In this document: piece by piece, positions 7,773-15,844 of the stretch
How positions within the stretch are numbered: the first letter of the stretch is position 1
Layout: the number at the start of each line of letters is the position of its first letter
Assembly (NCBI GenBank): GCA_963851025.1
Contig: CAWKOA010000021.1
Location: 52,785-116,784, forward strand
Length of the DNA stretch: 64,000 nt
Direction: 5' to 3'
DNA from: RYN-230 sp963851025
GTDB taxonomy: Bacteria; Actinomycetota; Actinomycetes; Streptosporangiales; Streptosporangiaceae
Notes under the pieces: generated by a model
Database searches by the model: none
What the model saw: the letters and a program-made list of their open reading frames with translations, nothing else
What the model was told of the DNA's origin: nothing
Translations under genes and position numbers: made by a program

Positions 7773-7964
7773 ATGACCGCGATCAAGGCAGCTAGAACCG
7801 CACCTCGCCAGAATGGCATGCCTGAGCGTGTGCCGTATGTTTACGGTCAGCAGACGCGTCGGAACGACTATGCTGCACGTCTAGCTCGGCGGAATGTCCA
7901 AGGATGGTGGCAACCACCGACTGCCCTGCCCAAGCCGAAGCCGGCTCCTGGAACTCCTGCTTAA
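7773..7964 (+). CDS. 63-residue orphan protein
   Basis: A small basic protein read from the ATG at 7773, behind AGGAGAAGAG at optimal spacing; a GTG 21 bases upstream is less likely. The sequence is rich in Arg, Tyr, Gln and Pro, with no membrane segment, no cysteine and no zinc motif; it ends PKPKPAPGTPA. I do not recognise it. Its ribosome site is the best in this accessory stretch, which is the main evidence that it is real. It converges on, and overlaps by four bases, the E2-type acyltransferase gene. Confidence 0.5.
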   Translation: MTAIKAARTAPRQNGMPERVPYVYGQQTRRNDYAARLARRNVQGWWQPPTALPKPKPAPGTPA

Positions 7965-8767
7965 GCCAAGGATAACTTGCCGGAAGGCGAGATCACGGCC
8001 GCGCTCTCCAGAAGTTCCCGAAACTCGGCGGCGAAGCGGGCGGCGGGCGCACCGTCCACCACGTTGTGGTCGATGACCACAGTGAGGTCCAGGACATCCC
8101 GGACTGTGACCTGGTCATCAATGACCCGCGGGCGCTGGCTCATCCCGCCGACAATGATCTCCAGGGACATCAAGGTTAGGGACGTAACGCCGAAGCCTCC
8201 GCCGCCTGCGAACATGCCCACAGCCGTCACCGCGACGGTACCGATGCGCTCCCGGGCAGCGACCGACCTGGCCATCACGGCATACATGGCCGGGATCACG
8301 CCCGGAATCCGGGTCGCGGCCGGCCCGGCTCGCTCCAGCCACCTGCCGCTACTGCTGGCTGATGGGTCGCGCTTGACGCGGTGCAGCTCGGCGCTAAGGT
8401 CGGCCACCCCGCGGATGTCAGCGTCGCGCAGGACATGGGGAATAGCGAACGGCCCTTGCGGAGTGGAGATCTCCACCATGGTGCCCACATCAACGTGCCG
8501 ATGAGTCACCAGCTGTCCTCGCCAGTTACGGTAAGCATGGACTTCCGGGTGGGCGGCGGCCGCACGGGCCACGCTGGCCACCACGAAGGCGGTCAGCGAC
8601 CAAGGCGGATCGTGTCTGGCCAGCGCCCTGTTCGCGGTGGTTATATCCGCATCGACCAGCCCGTACATCGGCATTCTGTTTCGGCCAGCGCGCATGGCCG
8701 CGGTAACCAGCCGCCGGTTGGAGGGAAAGGGCCGCGCCTGCACCCGGCGCGGACGTTCAGCTGTCAT
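7961..8767 (-). CDS. 2-oxoacid dehydrogenase E2-type acyltransferase domain protein
   Basis: A 268-residue protein corresponding to only the catalytic (CAT-fold) domain of dihydrolipoamide acyltransferases. The active-site motif DHNVVDGAPAARF near residue 236 matches the HxxxDG signature, with its His and Asp intact. The lipoyl and E1/E3-binding domains are absent and no E1 or E3 genes lie nearby, so it is not a complete dehydrogenase component. Stand-alone CAT-fold proteins may acylate other CoA-dependent substrates. The start is the ATG at 8767 (MTAERPRR); the longer frame to 8812 adds unconserved residues. Confidence 0.82.
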   Translation of the reverse strand: MTAERPRRVQARPFPSNRRLVTAAMRAGRNRMPMYGLVDADITTANRALARHDPPWSLTAFVVASVARAAAAHPEVHAYRNWRGQLVTHRHVDVGTMVEISTPQGPFAIPHVLRDADIRGVADLSAELHRVKRDPSASSSGRWLERAGPAATRIPGVIPAMYAVMARSVAARERIGTVAVTAVGMFAGGGGFGVTSLTLMSLEIIVGGMSQRPRVIDDQVTVRDVLDLTVVIDHNVVDGAPAARFAAEFRELLESAAVISPSGKLSLA

Positions 8768-8899
8768 CACTGGAGTCTGACACCGCCGGGACAGTTGGGG
8801 CACGGCGGCCAACTGGCCCCGCGACGGGGCTCCCCGGCGGGACGCTCGGTGAGATCGCTGCCATCCTCGGGAAATCGACCAGCCCGCGGCTGCAAGTGG

Positions 8900-9628
8900 T
8901 CAGTAGCCCAGCTGCTCGTCCCAGTCGGTGCCGCGACCTTCGGGGATGAGATCCAGCAGGTTCCACAGCGGCTCGATGGTTCCGACGTGGCGGGGTCCCT
9001 GCCCGGGATCGAAGGGTGCGTAGAACAGTTCCGAGCCCCAGAAATGGCGGATCGTGTCCCCATCGCGGTGGAACACGTTCAGCATCGGCTGCTGCTCACC
9101 GTCCGGGGTCTCGGCGAGGTAATCGCGGTTATAGCTGCTCCCGGCCGAAGACAACAGGCGCAGCCGCCGCCAGCCGCGCTCGGCGGCGAAGGTAGCGATG
9201 CGTTCGATTGGCGCCTTCCCGGCAGCCGCCAGATTGACCCGCTGCGAGATGTGCTCGGCGCCGCCATCGAGCTGGTCAAGCAACGCGGTGCACGAGGGGC
9301 ACGGGCCCTCCGCCAGCGGCAGCAACGCGGTCTGCCCGCCCGCAGGGCCGGGCCGGTCATCTTCTGAGTCGCGGGGGAACATCATGCTGTAGATCACCAG
9401 CGAGTCCTTGCCCGGCGTGAACAGCTCCGACAGCCGCACCTCGACCGTGGCACCGCCTGGCCCCTGGGCGTGGAACACGTAGTCCTCCGGCACGATCCCG
9501 CCGGGGGGCAGCCGCCGCCGGGCTGCGGCCACCGCTTCCGTGGCGCGGCGCAACTCGATCTCCTGCTCCAGCAGCCGGTCCCGCGCGACCCGGTACTCGG
9601 CCGACTCTCCCGGAAAAGCGATGCCCAT
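8900..9628 (-). CDS. DUF899 family thioredoxin-like protein
   Basis: A 242-residue protein of the DUF899 family, which has a thioredoxin-like fold. A Cys pair is visible at residues 110-113 (GPCPSCTALLDQLDG), preceded by LVIYSMMFPRD, and the C-terminal FYAPFDPGQGPRHVGTIEPL is typical. The N-terminus EYRVARDRLLEQEIELRRATEAVAAARRRLPPGG is the usual helical lead of this family. Biochemical role is unproven. It begins a run of redox-flavoured minus-strand genes with 9690-9995. Confidence 0.85.
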   Translation of the reverse strand: MGIAFPGESAEYRVARDRLLEQEIELRRATEAVAAARRRLPPGGIVPEDYVFHAQGPGGATVEVRLSELFTPGKDSLVIYSMMFPRDSEDDRPGPAGGQTALLPLAEGPCPSCTALLDQLDGGAEHISQRVNLAAAGKAPIERIATFAAERGWRRLRLLSSAGSSYNRDYLAETPDGEQQPMLNVFHRDGDTIRHFWGSELFYAPFDPGQGPRHVGTIEPLWNLLDLIPEGRGTDWDEQLGY

Positions 9629-9689
9629 GGATCCTCCCGGAAACTCGCTTGCGGCCAGGCACTGGCACTGCCGACGCTGACCTGGGCTA

Positions 9690-9995
9690 TCAGGGGGCTG
9701 GCGTCAGGGCCTCCCGAAGCTGCGCAGCGGTGGGCGCCGGGCCCAGATGCCCGTGCTCGCCGGGGTAGAGACGGCAGGACAGGGACGGCTCCTGGCCCGG
9801 GGAGGGAAACAGGTCCCTCCCATCGGCCAGGATCGTCGGCGAACCGGTCATCCCGAGGCGTCCCGCCTCATCCTCTGTTGACACGACCTGCCGGGTTACC
9901 TGGATATCGGGCCGGGCCGCCAGCAGCGGGCCGAGGACGGCGTTCAGGGCTTCGGCGCCTGGGCAGTCTGGCACGTGCAGGATCTGGAGCCTCAT
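9690..9995 (-). CDS. Thioredoxin-fold small protein
   Basis: A roughly 101-residue protein beginning MRLQILHVPDCPGAEAL, a glutaredoxin/thioredoxin-like strand-turn with a single Cys (CPG) rather than CxxC. The conserved GMTGSPTILADGRDLF and SLSCRLY motifs match small actinobacterial proteins often linked to organomercurial lyase-like annotations. The role is unknown. The ATG at 9995 shares its A with the TGA of the upstream SnoaL-like gene (TGATG), implying translational coupling; a GTG one codon earlier is possible. Confidence 0.75.
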   Translation of the reverse strand: MRLQILHVPDCPGAEALNAVLGPLLAARPDIQVTRQVVSTEDEAGRLGMTGSPTILADGRDLFPSPGQEPSLSCRLYPGEHGHLGPAPTAAQLREALTPAP

Positions 9996-10402
9996 CACTT
10001 CTCCCCGCCCCCGCTGGTGAAGCTGCGAGCCTCACCCAGGTCCCGGAAGGCCCGCATCGCGACGACCTGGCCCTCGCGCAGCGTGAGCACCAGACAATTC
10101 CGGTCGTTGCCCTGCCATTCTCGGTGCTGGTCGGCGCCCGGGGTATGGACGACCACCATCACCTTGTCGCCGCAAGAGCCGATCTCCTCCAGCTCCGAGT
10201 TCACGCCCCGGTCAGCCTGGCGGCCCAGCGCCCACGCCAGCTGGTCCCGGCCGTGGCATACCTGCGGCTGCGGGTCAGCGAAACTGGGATCGAGATACGT
10301 CCACTCCAGGTCAGGGTGGACCAGCTCCAGCAGCCTCGTCACGTCACCCCGGACGTACGCCTCATAAGCGCCGCGGACCAGGGCCTCATTCTCCTCAGAC
10401 AT
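9995..10402 (-). CDS. SnoaL-like (NTF2-fold) protein
   Basis: A 135-residue protein with the NTF2/SnoaL cone fold: N-terminal helices (NEALVRGAYEAYVRGDVTRLLELVHPDLEW) followed by the beta-sheet motifs GRDQLAW and NRNCLVLTLREGQVVAMRAFRD-like strands. Members include ketosteroid isomerase-like enzymes and many of unknown role. It is coupled to the downstream thioredoxin-fold gene. A 10-bp hairpin lies 36 bases upstream of the start. Confidence 0.8.
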   Translation of the reverse strand: MSEENEALVRGAYEAYVRGDVTRLLELVHPDLEWTYLDPSFADPQPQVCHGRDQLAWALGRQADRGVNSELEEIGSCGDKVMVVVHTPGADQHREWQGNDRNCLVLTLREGQVVAMRAFRDLGEARSFTSGGGEK

Positions 10403-10437
10403 GACCTCTCCTCGTGGCCGTCAGATACCTGGGCTGT

Positions 10438-10460
10438 GCAGGGGGCCGAGGGCCCCCTGC
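10438..10460. promoter_or_regulatory. GC-rich hairpin upstream of SnoaL-like operon
   Basis: A perfect 10-bp inverted repeat, GCAGGGGGCC / GGCCCCCTGC, with a GAG loop. No gene ends here on either strand, so it is not an obvious terminator; it could be an operator or a 5'-leader structure of the minus-strand operon that starts at 10402. Confidence 0.45.
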
Positions 10461-10682
10461 GGCCAGGCGGTGCGCGCGCCGCACCTGGTTCACGGTCAGC
10501 GCGGCGAGGAGGTAGCACACGGCGGCACGGCCGCTGGCTCGGGGCACCGGCGGCCCAGACTCGGGGGCCCGAAGCTCAGGGTCAACCGAACGGACGCACC
10601 CTGCCAGTATTCACCCCGGCGCGGCGAGGGGGGAAGTCATCGCTGGTCGAAGAACTAACCGTGCTGGGGCGTGGCTCGTCGG

Positions 10683-10697
10683 CTGTGAATGTCACAG
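10683..10697. promoter_or_regulatory. Palindromic operator candidate of toxin/antitoxin pair
   Basis: CTGTGAATGTCACAG is a perfect 6-3-6 inverted repeat that ends 20 bases before the antitoxin ATG. Type II modules are usually autorepressed by the antitoxin or complex at such a site; this assignment is inferred from position. Confidence 0.5.
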
Positions 10698-10717
10698 GAT
10701 CTCGGTACGGTGTTGCC

Positions 10718-10966
10718 ATGACCGCATACCCAGCCAGTGATCCGGATTCCTACGAGGTGATCCATCTGGGTGGCGAGGCGGCCGCGATCGTGCCGCTCGG
10801 GGACTTGCGGCAGCTCCAGGCGGTGCAACGTCATGCGTCGCCGGAGCTTCTGGAGGAAGCTGAGGTCGAAGCCACGCTGACGGCTCACCGTGAGTGGGTG
10901 GCGGCAGGCCGGCCGGGAGCGATGTCGCACGAGGAGACGATGGCCGAACTGCTCCGCGAGCAGTGA
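10718..10966 (+). CDS. Antitoxin of RelE-type module (Phd/YefM-like)
   Basis: An 82-residue acidic protein. The N-terminal half (YEVIHLGGEAAAIVPLGDLRQLQAVQRHAS) has the pattern of a Phd/YefM DNA-binding domain. The C-terminal half (TLTAHREWVAAGRPGAMSHEETMAELLREQ) is the flexible toxin-wrapping tail. Its TGA overlaps the GTG of the toxin gene by four bases (GTGA). A palindrome precedes the gene, consistent with autoregulation. Confidence 0.78.
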   Translation: MTAYPASDPDSYEVIHLGGEAAAIVPLGDLRQLQAVQRHASPELLEEAEVEATLTAHREWVAAGRPGAMSHEETMAELLREQ

Positions 10967-11193
10967 GGATCGAATGGTCTCCTACGGCGCGGGCTTCGGC
11001 GCGTCGCTACATGGAAGATCAGGACGGGATGCGCGCGATCGGCGCGGCAGTGGCGGCGCTCGTCTTAGACCCCTACCCTCGTGACGGTTTTCACCGGGGT
11101 GAGTATCACCGTCTGCGCGTGGGCCGGTTCAGGGTCATTTATGTGGTCGAGGATGATGTGATCACTGTGGAGCGCGTCGACCGGACCGTATGA
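10963..11193 (+). CDS. RelE/ParE-superfamily toxin
   Basis: A 76-residue protein starting VRIEWSPTARASARRYMEDQDGMRAIGAAV and ending YHRLRVGRFRVIYVVEDDVITVERVDRTV. The beta-hairpin HRLRVGRFRVIYVVEDD is the RelE/ParE core; RelE members cleave mRNA on the ribosome, ParE members poison gyrase, and sequence alone does not decide. The GTG start at 10963 overlaps the antitoxin stop; frames extending upstream read antitoxin DNA out of frame. The 3' flank is repeated near 7391. Confidence 0.83.
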   Translation: MRIEWSPTARASARRYMEDQDGMRAIGAAVAALVLDPYPRDGFHRGEYHRLRVGRFRVIYVVEDDVITVERVDRTV

Positions 11194-11231
11194 CCCGGCG
11201 GATCAGGCGTCGGGTATTCCTGGTCAAGGCG
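11183..11231 (+). repeat. Dispersed 49-base repeat, copy 2
   Basis: The last bases and 3' flank of the toxin gene, similar to 7384-7432. It starts inside the toxin's C-terminal codons. Confidence 0.6.
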
Positions 11232-11232
11232 A

Positions 11233-11637
11233 TCACTGGTCAGGGAACGGCTTCAGCGGAGACTTATCCCCGACGTGCCAGACATGGCCAAACGGGTCGG
11301 TGAATCGCCCCTGCCGGTGAATGCCCCAGGGCGCCTGATGATCCCTGATCTCCTCAACTGAGCCGTCCGCGCCTGCGGCCACGGCCCGGGCGATGAACGC
11401 GTCCGGGTCCTCGGAGAAGACCTCGACCCGCACCGTCGTTGCGCCGAGAGCAGCCGGGCTGCCAAACCCCGTGTCCGTCTCCTCATGGAGGAAGAACGGT
11501 GCTCCCTCGATCTCCAGGCCCACGACGCTGCCCAGGCTCCACAACCCGGTGGCTCCCAGTGCGCGCTGGTACCAGTCGGCCGCGGCGGGCGCGGACGGCA
11601 CCGCCAGCATCAGGGAGATATGCGTACCGGCCGTCAC
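11233..11637 (-). CDS. VOC-family (glyoxalase-like) protein
   Basis: A 134-residue vicinal-oxygen-chelate fold protein with two beta-alpha-beta-beta-beta units. It begins THISLMLAVPSAPAAADWYQRALGA, and has the second-half signature GRFTDPFGHVWHVGDKSP. The metal-ligand pattern is only partly visible, so it could be an antibiotic-binding or glyoxalase-like member; the YciE/PhnB-type layout is closest. It converges on the toxin gene with a 39-base gap. Confidence 0.83.
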   Translation of the reverse strand: MTAGTHISLMLAVPSAPAAADWYQRALGATGLWSLGSVVGLEIEGAPFFLHEETDTGFGSPAALGATTVRVEVFSEDPDAFIARAVAAGADGSVEEIRDHQAPWGIHRQGRFTDPFGHVWHVGDKSPLKPFPDQ

Positions 11638-11749
11638 CCCAGGCCCCTTCCTGCCAGTAAGTGCGATGCGCGTCTGCCCGCCAGCCTAGGCCCAAGCAGC
11701 GACGAGGGTCGTGGGGCAGCACCTGGGGAATAACTGCCATCCTGGAAAC

Positions 11750-12526
11750 ATGCCGTCCGTTGCGTCCCTGGAAGCGCTCCACACGGCGATTACGGGATTC
11801 GCGGTCACTGACCTGACCGTGGTGATGGACCCCGCCGCGCTGGCCGCGGCGCGGCGTTCGCTGGATTCCGCTGGCCTGCTGCTGCTCGGCGAGGTGCACG
11901 GGGTCCGGGAGAACCCCCTGATCATCCGGGCCCTCATGCTGGAGTTCGGGCTCATCAGCCTGGGCCTGGAATGGTCCGATGAGCTGGCCCCCATGATCGC
12001 GACCTTCCTGGCCAGCGGAACGCTCGCCGATCACGAAGGGCTGTGGTCGGGGGACGGCCGGATCACCGCCGGGCACCTGGCCGTGCTCGCGGAACGTGCC
12101 ACAGCGGGCCCGCTGGACCTGGTCATGTTCGACGGGGTCATGGGCCCGGACTGGAGCTGGACCCAGCGCGATGAAGCCATGGCCGGGCGCATCCTGGCTG
12201 CAGCCCCGCCGGGCACTCGCATGCTGGCCGTCGCCGGCAATGCCCACACACCAACCCGTCCCACCGATCTTGGCGTCCCGCTCGGCGCCCACCTGGCCCG
12301 GCAGCGGCCAGGCGTCCGGGACATCCGGATCAGCTATGCCGGCGGAACCTTCTACAACGTCGGGCCGCGCCGGTTCCGCCGCCGCCCCCGCCGCCGCCCC
12401 AGCCCGCCGCCGCAAGCGCGGCTTCGCGAGCACGGGGGAGACCTCATCCTGGAGCTGCCCTCGGCCAGCGAAGCGGTGGTGCCCCAGCGGCTCCTGCCCT
12501 GGCCTGTGCTGCCCGGTAACACCTAG
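11750..12526 (+). CDS. EreA/ChaN-like superfamily protein
   Basis: A 258-residue protein read from the ATG at 11750. LLLLGEVHGVRENPLIIRAL (about residues 41-60) carries the GExHG..N motif of the erythromycin-esterase/ChaN (Tiki) fold, and MLAVAGNAHTPTRPTDL supplies the second conserved His. Members bind haem or hydrolyse esters; no substrate can be assigned. The tail after about residue 200 is an Arg/Pro-rich low-complexity linker (FRRRPRRRPSPPPQ) followed by a short hydrophobic segment. It converges on the small membrane gene at 12586. Confidence 0.65.
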   Translation: MPSVASLEALHTAITGFAVTDLTVVMDPAALAAARRSLDSAGLLLLGEVHGVRENPLIIRALMLEFGLISLGLEWSDELAPMIATFLASGTLADHEGLWSGDGRITAGHLAVLAERATAGPLDLVMFDGVMGPDWSWTQRDEAMAGRILAAAPPGTRMLAVAGNAHTPTRPTDLGVPLGAHLARQRPGVRDIRISYAGGTFYNVGPRRFRRRPRRRPSPPPQARLREHGGDLILELPSASEAVVPQRLLPWPVLPGNT

Positions 12527-12585
12527 CCCGCGCGCAACACCTGGCCCGCGCGCTGAAGCTCCTCGCCGGCCTGCGCCGGCAGGCA

Positions 12586-12867
12586 CTAGGCCTGGACGCA
12601 GCGCCGCAGGCGGTAACCCGTCCAGAAGAGCAGCAGCGAGCCCGCCAGCGGCACCAGTCCCAGCCAGGCCAGGGATCCCAGCCACTGGCCGGAAGCGAGC
12701 AGCAGGATGCCCAGGAACAGGTTCCAGGCACCACAGGCAAAGCGCACCCTCACCCACACCCGGGGGTGGCGGTAGTCCCATGACCTGACCAGCAGCCTCA
12801 TCAGGAGGGGCTGCGGGGGAGCCGGGAGGGGCTGCGGCGGAGTGAGGTTGTCAGTCGGTGCAGGCAT
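12586..12867 (-). CDS. Small two-helix membrane protein
   Basis: A 93-residue protein from the ATG at 12867. A short Pro-rich head (MPAPTDNLTPPQPLPAPPQP) precedes two membrane helices (ACGAWNLFLGILLLASGQWLGSL and LGLVPLAGSLLLFWTGYRL-like), ending in RRCVQA. Unknown function. The GC palindrome GCCGGC-CTGC-GCCGGC at 12565-12580 lies just past its stop. Confidence 0.6.
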   Translation of the reverse strand: MPAPTDNLTPPQPLPAPPQPLLMRLLVRSWDYRHPRVWVRVRFACGAWNLFLGILLLASGQWLGSLAWLGLVPLAGSLLLFWTGYRLRRCVQA

Positions 12868-13106
12868 CGGATGCCTCCGGTGATCTGCGGTGCCGGCGGG
12901 TCCGGCACCGTCATCTCGATGCTTGCCGCCCGCGACCGGGAGATCCACCGTGCCGCCACCCGAACCTGAGGTACGGCTGGCACGGTCCCGGATTCGGGTG
13001 TCCGCCCCATCGATCGCAGGCCGCTGCGCCACGAGCATCGGGATATGACCGCTCGCGGAGCGCGCGGTTCGGCGATACTGGAGAAACTGAAGCGGAGAGT
13101 CCCGCC

Positions 13107-14577
13107 ATGGACGACGCAAACCCGGTGACCGGCCAGCAGGGCCGTCCGGCAGTACCATCCGCGCCCGGCAATGCGTGGCGCGGCACCTTCGCGATTCCTG
13201 CCGCACCTTCGGTGCCCCGGCCCCGGATCCGGCACGACCGGGCCTGGTTCCGGCAGACCACGCGGAAGTTGCTGCGGGCCCCGTTCACCCGGGAAACCGG
13301 GCGGCAGGTCGAGTACGCGGTCCTCGGGCTGCTGCTCGCGATTCCGGGCTTTGTGTTCATCCTCGTTGTGGTCACTGCCGGCTTGGGGCTGTCGCTCAGT
13401 TTCGCTGGCATGCTGGCCGGGCTGCCGCTGCTGATGGTGGCCCTGCTGGGTGCCCGGCGGCTCGGTGCGGTCCACCGCCGCCTGGCCGCCCGGCTGCTGG
13501 GAGTGCAGGTCGAGCCGCCACCGCCGCTGCGCCCGCCGCCTGGCGCCTTCGGCCGGGTCCGGGCCGTCCTGACCGATCCGGCCGGCTGGCGGGCCTGTTC
13601 CTACCTGCTGCTCAAGCTGCTGCTCTCGGTGCTTGGCGTGGTCATCGTGATCTACCTGCTGGCGTGGGGGGTCCCGTATCTGACCTTTCCGATCTGGTGG
13701 GAGATCCTGCACGTCAACGGCGTGGTGATCCACCTGCCCGGCTGGCTGATGTGGTGGAAGCCGGATCCTCTGCTGGTGTTCCAGTCGGTGCATTCCCTGG
13801 CTGTCTCCTTCGCCCTGGTGCCGGCGGGCGTGGCCACGCTGCTCTACTGCCCGTGGTGGCTGAGGCAGTGCAACGCCGCCGATGGGAGGCTGATCGCCAG
13901 GCTGCTCGGGCCGCCGCCGGGGAACCGGGTGCGGGAGCTGGAGCAGAGCCGGGCCCACGCGGTGGACGACTCGGCCGCCAGGCTGCGCCGGATCGAGCGG
14001 GACCTGCACGACGGCGCGCAGGCGCAGATGGTCGCCGTCGCCATGAAGCTGGGCCTGGCCCGGGAGAAGCTCGGCGGCACGGCTACCGGGACGGCGCAGT
14101 CCGACCTGGACCGGGCCCTGGAGCTGGTCGACGCGGCGCACCGCAGCGCCAAGGAGGCCATCATCGAGCTGCGCGACCTGGCCCGCGGCATCCACCCGCC
14201 GGTCCTCGACCACGGCCTCGGCACCGCGCTGACCACCCTCGCGGCGCGCAGCGACGTCCCCGTTGACCTGGTCATCGACCTGCCCGAGCGCCCGTCGGCC
14301 GCGATCGAGACCATCGCCTACTTCTGCGCGGCCGAGTTGCTCACCAACGTCGCCAAGCACAGCGGCGCCCGGCATGTCACGCTGGAGGTCGTGCACGTGC
14401 CCGGGCTGCTCCGGGTGCGGGTCAGCGACGACGGCTCCGGCGGCGCCCGCATCGAGGCCCGCGGCGGCCTGGCCGGGCTCGATGAGCGGGTCCGGACGGT
14501 GGACGGCAGGCTGCAGGTCAGCCAGCCCGCCCCACGGCCCCACCGTGGTCACCGTCGAGCTGCCGTCCCACGCCTGA
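13107..14577 (+). CDS. Sensor histidine kinase (NarL-type partner), frame shift near 3' end
   Basis: A membrane histidine kinase of about 490 residues, from the ATG at 13107. Several hydrophobic helices in the N-terminal 250 residues form a sensor region. A HisKA_3 dimerisation domain follows, with phospho-acceptor His301 in RIERDLHDGAQAQ, then an HATPase region with ELLTNVAKHSGA (N-box) and the G-box VSDDGSGGA ... GGLAGLDERV. In the literal frame it reads on into the regulator gene. Ignoring one extra base near 14523, it ends naturally in GPTVVTVELPSHA and stops at 14577, 17 bases before the regulator. Confidence 0.85.
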
Positions 14578-14594
14578 CTGAAGCGGAGCCCCCG

Positions 14595-15251
14595 ATGCGG
14601 GTTGTGATTGCCGAAGACTCGGCGATAGTCCGGGCCGGCCTGGCCGAGATCCTGGCCGACCGCGGCCACGAGGTGGTCGCCGCCGTCGGCAACGGCGAGG
14701 ACCTGCGGGCCGCGGTGGACGAGCACCAGCCCGACGTCACTGTGGTGGACGTGCGGATGCCCCCCGGCTACACCGACGAGGGCCTGCGCGCGGCGATCGC
14801 CATCCGGCGTGACCACCCCAAGACCGGGGTGCTGGTGTTCTCCCAGTACATCGAGACCCGGTACGCGGCCGACCTGCTCGGCGCGGCGTCCGGGGGCGGC
14901 GCCGCAGGCGTCGGGTACCTGCTCAAGGACCGGGTCGCCGACGTCAGTGAGTTCGTCGAGGCGCTGAGCCGGGTGGCGGCCGGCGGCACCGCTCTCGACC
15001 CGGAGGTCGTGACGCAACTGCTCGGCGCCAGCCGCCGCACCGACGGGCTCGGCTCCCTCACGGCCCGGGAGCGCGAGGTGCTGGCCCTGATGGCCGAGGG
15101 CCGGTCGAACGGCGCGATCGCCGGGATTCTGGTGATCTCGGAGCGGGCCGTCGAGAAGCACGTCGGGAACATCTTCAGCAAGCTCGGCCTGGCGCCGTCG
15201 GACGCCGATCACCGCCGGGTGCTGGCCGTGCTGCGCTATCTGGAGTCCTGA
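14595..15251 (+). CDS. NarL/LuxR-family response regulator
   Basis: A 218-residue two-component regulator from the ATG at 14595. The receiver domain (1-120) has the acidic pair E7-D8, phospho-acceptor Asp52 (VVDVRMPP) and conserved Lys in YLLKDRV. The C-terminal LuxR helix-turn-helix is LTAREREVLALMAEGRSNGAIA ... VEKHVGNIFSKLGL. It pairs with the kinase directly upstream, and the single continuous frame joining the two is probably an artefact. Targets are unknown. Confidence 0.92.
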   Translation: MRVVIAEDSAIVRAGLAEILADRGHEVVAAVGNGEDLRAAVDEHQPDVTVVDVRMPPGYTDEGLRAAIAIRRDHPKTGVLVFSQYIETRYAADLLGAASGGGAAGVGYLLKDRVADVSEFVEALSRVAAGGTALDPEVVTQLLGASRRTDGLGSLTAREREVLALMAEGRSNGAIAGILVISERAVEKHVGNIFSKLGLAPSDADHRRVLAVLRYLES

Positions 15252-15323
15252 CGCACCGTCCCGGGCACTAGGGCGTCCGATAGCCGCCAGCATCCGCCGG
15301 GCCGGCCCGGCAGGCTGAGGTGC

Positions 15324-15812
15324 ATGGCCACCGAGACGACGATCACCAGCACTCTGGTCTTCGAGCCCATCCCCGCCGCCGAACTGGACGCGATCAGGGC
15401 CGCCGGGATGGACGAGGCAGGTAACCGGCTGACCCCGCAGGCCGACACCGGCGGGGGCAGCCCGCTGCGGTGCTGCCTCCGCGAGACCCGCCCCGGTGAG
15501 CAGGTCCTGCTCCTCGCCTACACGCCGCCTGGCACCGCGGGCCCGTACGCCGAACGCGGACCCGTGTTCGTCCACGCCGATCCCTGCGGGGGCTACGCCA
15601 CGCCGGACCGCTACCCGCCTGGGCTGAGCCACCGCCAGCAGGTCGTGCGCGCCTACGGCCCGGACGGCAGCATCGCGGACGGCATCCTGGCCACCGACGG
15701 CGAGCACGCTCTGGCCGTCATCCGCCAGCTGCTCGCCCGGCCGGACGTCACCCTCGTGCATCTGCGCAACGTCGGCTACGGCTGCTACAACTTCGCGGTC
15801 CGGCCCGCCTGA
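15324..15812 (+). CDS. DUF1203 family protein
   Basis: A 162-residue protein matching the DUF1203 pattern: PLRCCLRETRPGEQVLLLAYTP, then GPYAERGPVFVHADPC and the C-terminal HLRNVGYGCYNFAVRP. The cysteines (RCCL, DPC, YGCYNF) are typical of the family. No activity is established. It follows the response regulator by 72 bases, so it may be co-transcribed or autonomous. A GC-rich hairpin follows its stop. Confidence 0.85.
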   Translation: MATETTITSTLVFEPIPAAELDAIRAAGMDEAGNRLTPQADTGGGSPLRCCLRETRPGEQVLLLAYTPPGTAGPYAERGPVFVHADPCGGYATPDRYPPGLSHRQQVVRAYGPDGSIADGILATDGEHALAVIRQLLARPDVTLVHLRNVGYGCYNFAVRPA

Positions 15813-15820
15813 CCAGCACC

Positions 15821-15844
15821 GCCCCGTCCGCGCGCGGGCGGGGC
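15821..15844 (+). terminator. Hairpin terminator after DUF1203 gene
   Basis: A 10-bp stem, GCCCCGTCCG / CGGGCGGGGC, with one G-T pair and a CGCG loop, lies 9 bases after the stop. A T-run (ATTTTTCT) follows about 10 bases later. Confidence 0.65.

Larger units (their letters stand above)
10403..10717. other. Intergenic stretch between divergent genes
   Basis: No gene is supported. It contains a perfect GC-rich hairpin at 10438-10460 and a 15-base palindrome at 10683-10697 just before the antitoxin gene. Confidence 0.7.

Noticed and set aside
12858..15251. Hybrid histidine kinase fused to a LuxR regulator
   Set aside because: A single base near 14523 explains the fusion, and each gene has its own natural end or start.
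12801..15761. 986-codon minus-strand frame opposite the kinase/regulator genes
   Set aside because: It is antisense to clearly conserved genes, of low-complexity Arg/Gly/Pro composition; this is typical of GC-rich DNA. Many other long antisense frames were dismissed for the same reason.
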